A stretch of 64,000 nucleotides of DNA from DATJHM01 sp035493895 (GTDB lineage: Bacteria > Chloroflexota > Ktedonobacteria > Ktedonobacterales > Ktedonobacteraceae): assembly GCA_035493895.1 (NCBI GenBank), contig DATJHM010000228.1:1-64000 (forward strand), in the 5' to 3' direction. The first letter of the stretch is position 1. Each line of letters opens with the position of its first letter. The notes under the pieces are model-generated. The model saw only the letters and a list, made by a program, of their open reading frames with translations. It did no database searches and had not been told where the DNA came from. The position numbers were made by a program, and so were the translations under genes. Positions 60,426 to 64,000 of the stretch are shown here, piece by piece.

Positions 60426-61910
60426 ATGGAACGTCTAGAAAACCTGCAAGCCCTCGAACGCGATTTACGATCTACAACTACAGCTACCAGTGAGCATCTT
60501 ATACAAGAGGGCGAGGTAAATCGGCAGATGCCCGTGCCGCGTTGTGAAATAGTAGCGCGGGCCCTGCAAGAATTGTGGCATGAGTTAGAGTTGGATGGGC
60601 TCCCACTCATTTTTGAATCGCCATTTCATGGTCATGTGTTTACAGAACACCATGCGATGTTTCTGGATCTGATGGTCGAGGAGGGGAAGCGGCAGAAGAG
60701 GGTACGGCCCGGACAGTTGGCAGCATGGAGGCGTCTGGCCGCGCCGGAGTATGCCCACGGGGTCGCAGATGTCGCGTCATCGATGTTTCTCTTAAAGGCC
60801 GATCTGTCCAGACGAGCGGAACCGGGCGATCGTGGCACCATCCCCTGTGCCCCTTATGGCTGGATCTGTTATCGCTTCAGTGGCGGCTGGACCGCACTCT
60901 CGGTCCATTACTTCGATCCCGATAGCGATGAGCGCGGACCGGTTGTGATGACCGCGTTGCCTGCGGGGAAGCAGGATGAATGGCTGGCATTTCTGGCCCA
61001 TATCGACGAATTGCGCAATAAAGTCGCACATAAGCAGCGGCGGGGGCGGATCGAGATCATTGGTGGTAGCGAGGAGCATCTGGTCGACGTGATCAAAAAG
61101 ACGTCTTTTGTCGACCTCTTGTTGCCCGAGGCGACCTTACAGCAGGTGCTGGCGCAACGTCGTATCTTTACTTCCTCCATCTTGCGCCGTTATGCGAGCA
61201 TGAGGGTGCCGCGTTTGCGCAAAGTGCTGCTGGTGGGACCGCCGGGAACCGGGAAGACGACGCTCTTGAAGGCCGAGGGTGCGCGCCATGCGAAAAGGGG
61301 GGGGCTGGTATTATACGTCTGTGCGCCCCTGAAAAATCGGGGCGAAACGTCGTGGCAGCGTCTGGCTTATGCATTACAGGGTGCGGCGGAGAGCCGTTTG
61401 CCAACGCTGGTCCTGGTGGAAGACTTTGAGATGTTTATCACCGATCCGCAAGAGCTGCAACTCGTGCTGAATACCCTGGACGGCGTCGCGACCCCCGATA
61501 ATCCGGCGGGCACGCTGCTGATGGCGACCAGCAATGATCCCGAGAAGATCGATCCGCGCATTCGCGATCGGCCCGGGCGCATTGATGTCGTGATTGAGAT
61601 CGGATTGGTAGAAGAGCAGGATCTGGCGGTCCGTTTTTTAAAACATTTCCTTGGGAGCGCGTATCGTGAAGAGGAGCATGCGCGTCTGGCTCCTCATCTC
61701 ATCAAGCAGCCGGGAAGCCATTTTCGCGAAGTCTGCCTGGCAGGGGCAATGCGTGCTCTGGAGAAAGATCGTGTCGATGTCTTGCACGAAGATCTCCTCT
61801 GGGCGCATGAAACGATCCTGAACGGACGTGATCTGGCGCGCCAGGGAGAGCGTTTTATGCCTGCCCCGACGCGCAAACGGGCGGGATTTTTCAGCAAAGA
61901 GCGCCCTTAA
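60426..61910 (+). CDS. Classical AAA ATPase with unknown N-terminal domain
   Basis: A 494-residue ATPase. The C-terminal 230 residues are a classical AAA module: Walker A GPPGTGKTTLLKAEGARH near residue 273, Walker B TLVLVEDFEMF near 329 (Glu-Asp in place of Asp-Glu), sensor 1 LMATSNDPEKIDPRIRDRPGRID near 365-387, with the second region of homology as in FtsH/PAN clades. The N-terminal 230 residues are not recognised and contain PYGWICYRFSGGWTALSVHYFDPDSDERGPVVMTALPAG. There is no membrane helix or protease domain. A weak start context is seen. The client or target is unknown. Confidence 0.8.
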   Translation: MERLENLQALERDLRSTTTATSEHLIQEGEVNRQMPVPRCEIVARALQELWHELELDGLPLIFESPFHGHVFTEHHAMFLDLMVEEGKRQKRVRPGQLAAWRRLAAPEYAHGVADVASSMFLLKADLSRRAEPGDRGTIPCAPYGWICYRFSGGWTALSVHYFDPDSDERGPVVMTALPAGKQDEWLAFLAHIDELRNKVAHKQRRGRIEIIGGSEEHLVDVIKKTSFVDLLLPEATLQQVLAQRRIFTSSILRRYASMRVPRLRKVLLVGPPGTGKTTLLKAEGARHAKRGGLVLYVCAPLKNRGETSWQRLAYALQGAAESRLPTLVLVEDFEMFITDPQELQLVLNTLDGVATPDNPAGTLLMATSNDPEKIDPRIRDRPGRIDVVIEIGLVEEQDLAVRFLKHFLGSAYREEEHARLAPHLIKQPGSHFREVCLAGAMRALEKDRVDVLHEDLLWAHETILNGRDLARQGERFMPAPTRKRAGFFSKERP

Positions 61911-61923
61911 AAGCGCGGCATGC

Positions 61924-63150
61924 TTACTTGCCCAGTGCCTGGTCCAGATCCTGGATAAGATCGTCGACATGCTCAATGCCAGCGGAGAAGCGAATACAGC
62001 CCGCATTGATCCCCATCTTCTGACACTCCTGCGGCGTCAGGGTGCGGTGGGACGAGATGGGCGGATAGCTCACCAGCGAAAAAACATCCCCGAGCGATGT
62101 GGCAGGCAGGCAGATTTGGAGCCGATTCATAAAGCGAAATGCCGCTTCACGTGTCTGCTCTTTGAGCTCGAATGCGAGAAGGCCGCCGTAGAGCCCATGA
62201 CTGAGCAAGCGTCCGGCCAGTTCATGTTGTGGATGTTCGGGAAGACCGGGATAGTAGACGCGCTCAATTGCTGGATGCTCATGTAAAAATCTGGCGATCT
62301 GGAGCGCATTCTGGCTCTGACGCTCCATACGCAGGGCCAGCGTGCGCAGACCACGCAGCATCAAATGTGCTTCGAAAGGACTGAGCGTGGCACCCAGCAG
62401 AACGTAGTACGCACGGAGCTGGTCAAGCAGGGAATTTTTCGCGCTGATCACCGCACCGCCTGTGCTATCGCCATGACCGCTGATATACTTTGTCGCGCTG
62501 TGTACGACAAGGTCAAAGCCGTGCTCAATGGGCCTGAGCAGGTAGGGCGAACTGAAGGTGCTATCCACGATCGTTACCGCATCGACCGCTTTCGCCGCCG
62601 CACTGATCGCGTCCAGATCATTCACCTTGACCAGCGGATTCGAGACGGTCTCGACATAAATAACATCCGGTTGTTCACGTTCAATGATCTCTGTGGCGGC
62701 GGGACAACACAGATCGGCCAGGACCAGCTCAACCCCTGTTGGCACAAAGACCTTACGTATCAGGCCAATTGTGGGACCATAGAGATCCTGCGAGGCAAGG
62801 ATTTTCGCGCCTGGAGCCAGACCAGCTGCCAGGAGCGCACTATGGATTGCGGCCATGCCAGAACCAAAGACGACTGAACCGACGCCGCCCTCAATAAGTG
62901 TCAGCGCTTCCTCTAAATGGTGAGTGCTGGGGTTGGCCTGTCGGGCATAGACAAAAGCTGGTTCGCCATCAGCAGTCGGGCCCTCGAACGCCTTATCCTG
63001 CGCCTCAATATTCGTGTGCAGATAGGTGGTGCTGGCATAAATAGGGGGAACCGTAGGTGATCCTGCTGTGGTCCCCGTATGTTTCCCGCGTCCGCCGTGT
63101 ACGAGACGGGTGTCTATATGTTGTGATGTTGCAGCGTTTTCTTGTGTCAT
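61924..63150 (-). CDS. Cystathionine gamma-synthase/lyase-type PLP enzyme
   Basis: A 408-residue PLP enzyme of the Cys/Met metabolism family (trans-sulfuration). PPIYASTTYLHTN near residue 40, YARQANPSTHHLEEALTLIEGG near 71, and GSGMAAIHSALLA near 98 form the family core. The PLP-lysine is in DLVVHSATKYISGHGDSTGG near 209. The C-terminus SLGDVFSLVSYPPISSHRTLTPQECQKMGINAGCIRFSAGIEHVDDLIQDLDQAL is canonical. Whether it acts as synthase, gamma-lyase or methionine gamma-lyase is not decided. The ATG at 63150 is used since GGAGG lies 6 bases before it. Confidence 0.93.
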   Translation of the reverse strand: MTQENAATSQHIDTRLVHGGRGKHTGTTAGSPTVPPIYASTTYLHTNIEAQDKAFEGPTADGEPAFVYARQANPSTHHLEEALTLIEGGVGSVVFGSGMAAIHSALLAAGLAPGAKILASQDLYGPTIGLIRKVFVPTGVELVLADLCCPAATEIIEREQPDVIYVETVSNPLVKVNDLDAISAAAKAVDAVTIVDSTFSSPYLLRPIEHGFDLVVHSATKYISGHGDSTGGAVISAKNSLLDQLRAYYVLLGATLSPFEAHLMLRGLRTLALRMERQSQNALQIARFLHEHPAIERVYYPGLPEHPQHELAGRLLSHGLYGGLLAFELKEQTREAAFRFMNRLQICLPATSLGDVFSLVSYPPISSHRTLTPQECQKMGINAGCIRFSAGIEHVDDLIQDLDQALGK

Positions 63151-63280
63151 CGTGGCCTCCAAAAATAAAGAATCCGTGAGATGCAGGCGTATCGCGTATC
63201 CATAAATCTCATTACAAAAGACTTTACAAATAGCTTTTCTACAGCGTTCTCGCAGAGAGAAAAAAAGGATAGGAGAACAG

Positions 63281-63784
63281 CTAAGGAGTGCATAAGCGAT
63301 TGAGATATTGTAGCGACTCCAGAAGTTCCGTCAGCGTTGGTAGCGGGTTTGCCTCGCTGTCAGCGCGCCATTGCTGATAGACAGCATTATAGCGATCCGC
63401 CAGCACGATGCAAGGATGAAAGCGATCGTGGGCTCGTTCCCAGAGCGTATAGCGCGATATGACCGTACCTTGAGGATCTGCCAAGAGTGGATAGGGGAGA
63501 TGCAGCGTCTCCTGCGTTGTCATATTGCGAATCACCGGGTCCCCAGTAATAGCCAGGAGTGTGCACTGCTCTTCGCGAAAATCTTTGTAGCGGTCAGCGA
63601 AGGCGCGGAGAAGCGTGCGTGCGAAATCGTCCTGTGAGTTGCGCAGAAAGAGCAGGACAAGATGTGCGCGTTGTTTATAATCCCAGGGACTATAGGGTAG
63701 ATTGTCAGTGCCTGGCAGCGTAAAAGCAGGGATGATCTGCCCATGCTCCAGCGGTGCAGGCCCAGTGTGAGATAAATCAGACAT
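63281..63784 (-). CDS. Peroxiredoxin/redoxin-family protein, no peroxidatic Cys seen
   Basis: A 167-residue thioredoxin-fold protein. HGQIIPAFTLPGTDNLPYSPWDYKQRAHLVLLFLRNSQDDFARTLL near residues 14-59 follows the AhpC/TSA pattern, but the catalytic Cys position (normally FxxxxxTxxC) is RNSQDDF with no Cys. Later CTLLAITGDPVIRN and YPLLADPQGTVISRYTLWE are as in redoxins. The protein is therefore unlikely to be a classical peroxidase. The ATG at 63784 is favoured by TTGAGGATA before it. It stands alone. Confidence 0.78.
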   Translation of the reverse strand: MSDLSHTGPAPLEHGQIIPAFTLPGTDNLPYSPWDYKQRAHLVLLFLRNSQDDFARTLLRAFADRYKDFREEQCTLLAITGDPVIRNMTTQETLHLPYPLLADPQGTVISRYTLWERAHDRFHPCIVLADRYNAVYQQWRADSEANPLPTLTELLESLQYLNRLCTP

Positions 63785-63927
63785 GTGTATCCTCAATGCT
63801 GTTGGCGAAGACTTCTCTTTTCTATTCTACATAGTACTGTATTGTCCTGATTTCTGCCAGTCTCTCTGAGAAGACGTACAACATTTCACAATCAAGGGGC
63901 CGGTCGCCTGTACAAACTGTCTATTGC

Positions 63928-64000
63928 TATTCGCGTGTGCCGTCGATTTTGTGCCAGGATTTGCGGCCATCCTTATTGCCGGAATGGTAGAAGAAATGTT
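63928..64000 (-). CDS. C-terminal end of a gene running off the right edge
   Basis: The last 23 codons of a minus-strand frame with a stop at 63928-63930: HFFYHSGNKDGRKSWHKIDGTRE. The composition looks coding, and the frame is open to the window edge. The family cannot be named from 23 residues. The 140 bp between it and the redoxin gene shows nothing notable. Confidence 0.4.

Overview
This 64 kb window reads like chromosomal DNA of a Chloroflexota bacterium, most likely class Ktedonobacteria. This is inference, not a database match. The pointers are moderate GC, two Uma2-family genes, long GAF- and coiled-coil-rich signalling proteins, a MoxR-DUF58-transglutaminase operon, and intergenic regions full of small palindromic repeats. 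No rRNA, tRNA or CRISPR array was recognised. Gene density is high, with gaps concentrated at 47.0-47.6, 52.8-55.0 and 57.6-58.5 kb.

Layout. 0-7.7 kb: an SdpR/SdpI-like pair whose SdpI partner is cut short, then minus-strand housekeeping genes (nucleotide kinase-like, pth, a metallophosphoesterase with a long acidic insert, Uma2, D-Ala-D-Ala carboxypeptidase, gatC-gatA, acylphosphatase). 8-12.7 kb: MoxR, DUF58 and TgpA-like transglutaminase operon. 13.3-16.4 kb: a 65-codon gene with its own promoter, structured leader and strong terminator, directly upstream of an ABC-2 exporter operon and a GNAT acetyltransferase. 16.5-25 kb: a 33-residue membrane peptide, VOC protein, thioesterase and smpB, an MMPL transporter with a CrtC/AttH-like lipoprotein, a MarR regulator, a thioredoxin-fold protein and a PhoD-like phosphatase. 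25.8-29.3 kb: GAF histidine kinase and its response regulator.

29.7-40 kb holds a complete chemosensory operon: PATAN/DUF4388 protein, two CheY-like receivers, CheW, a chemoreceptor with a 300-residue Gly/Gln/Asn/Phe-rich tail, a 1.5-kresidue CheA-receiver hybrid and a small coiled-coil protein. It resembles cyanobacterial Pix/Pil-Chp systems, but the PATAN and receiver modules are separate genes and no cheR or cheB is present. 40-47 kb: an SDR with a divergent TetR regulator, leuB, a His-rich-loop membrane protein facing a two-component system, and a second Uma2 gene.

47.6-52.8 kb holds a four-gene electron-transfer cluster: a NuoB-like subunit, a ferredoxin/NuoE-helical fusion without a [2Fe-2S] fold, a NuoF-like protein with a rewritten FMN-loop motif, and a NuoG-GltD-ferredoxin flavoprotein. 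It lacks NuoC/D and membrane subunits and may be an unusual soluble NAD(P)H/ferredoxin oxidoreductase. 52.8-55.0 kb is an accessory island: three degenerate direct repeats, a 47-residue hydrophobic peptide gene with a hairpin next to its ribosome binding site, two abutting MITEs sharing a GTAT target duplication, and an IS200/IS605-like remnant that kept both end hairpins and an omega-RNA-like scaffold but has no tnpB.

55-64 kb: GH1 glycosidase, PRC-barrel/BON protein, repeat-rich DNA, an NAD-epimerase behind a palindromic operator, a TetR regulator, an AAA ATPase, a trans-sulfuration enzyme, a peroxiredoxin-like protein and the last codons of a gene that runs off the right edge. A dispersed repeat with the core GCAGACAAGCCGC occurs at four intergenic sites (12.7, 47.2, 57.7 and 58.0 kb).
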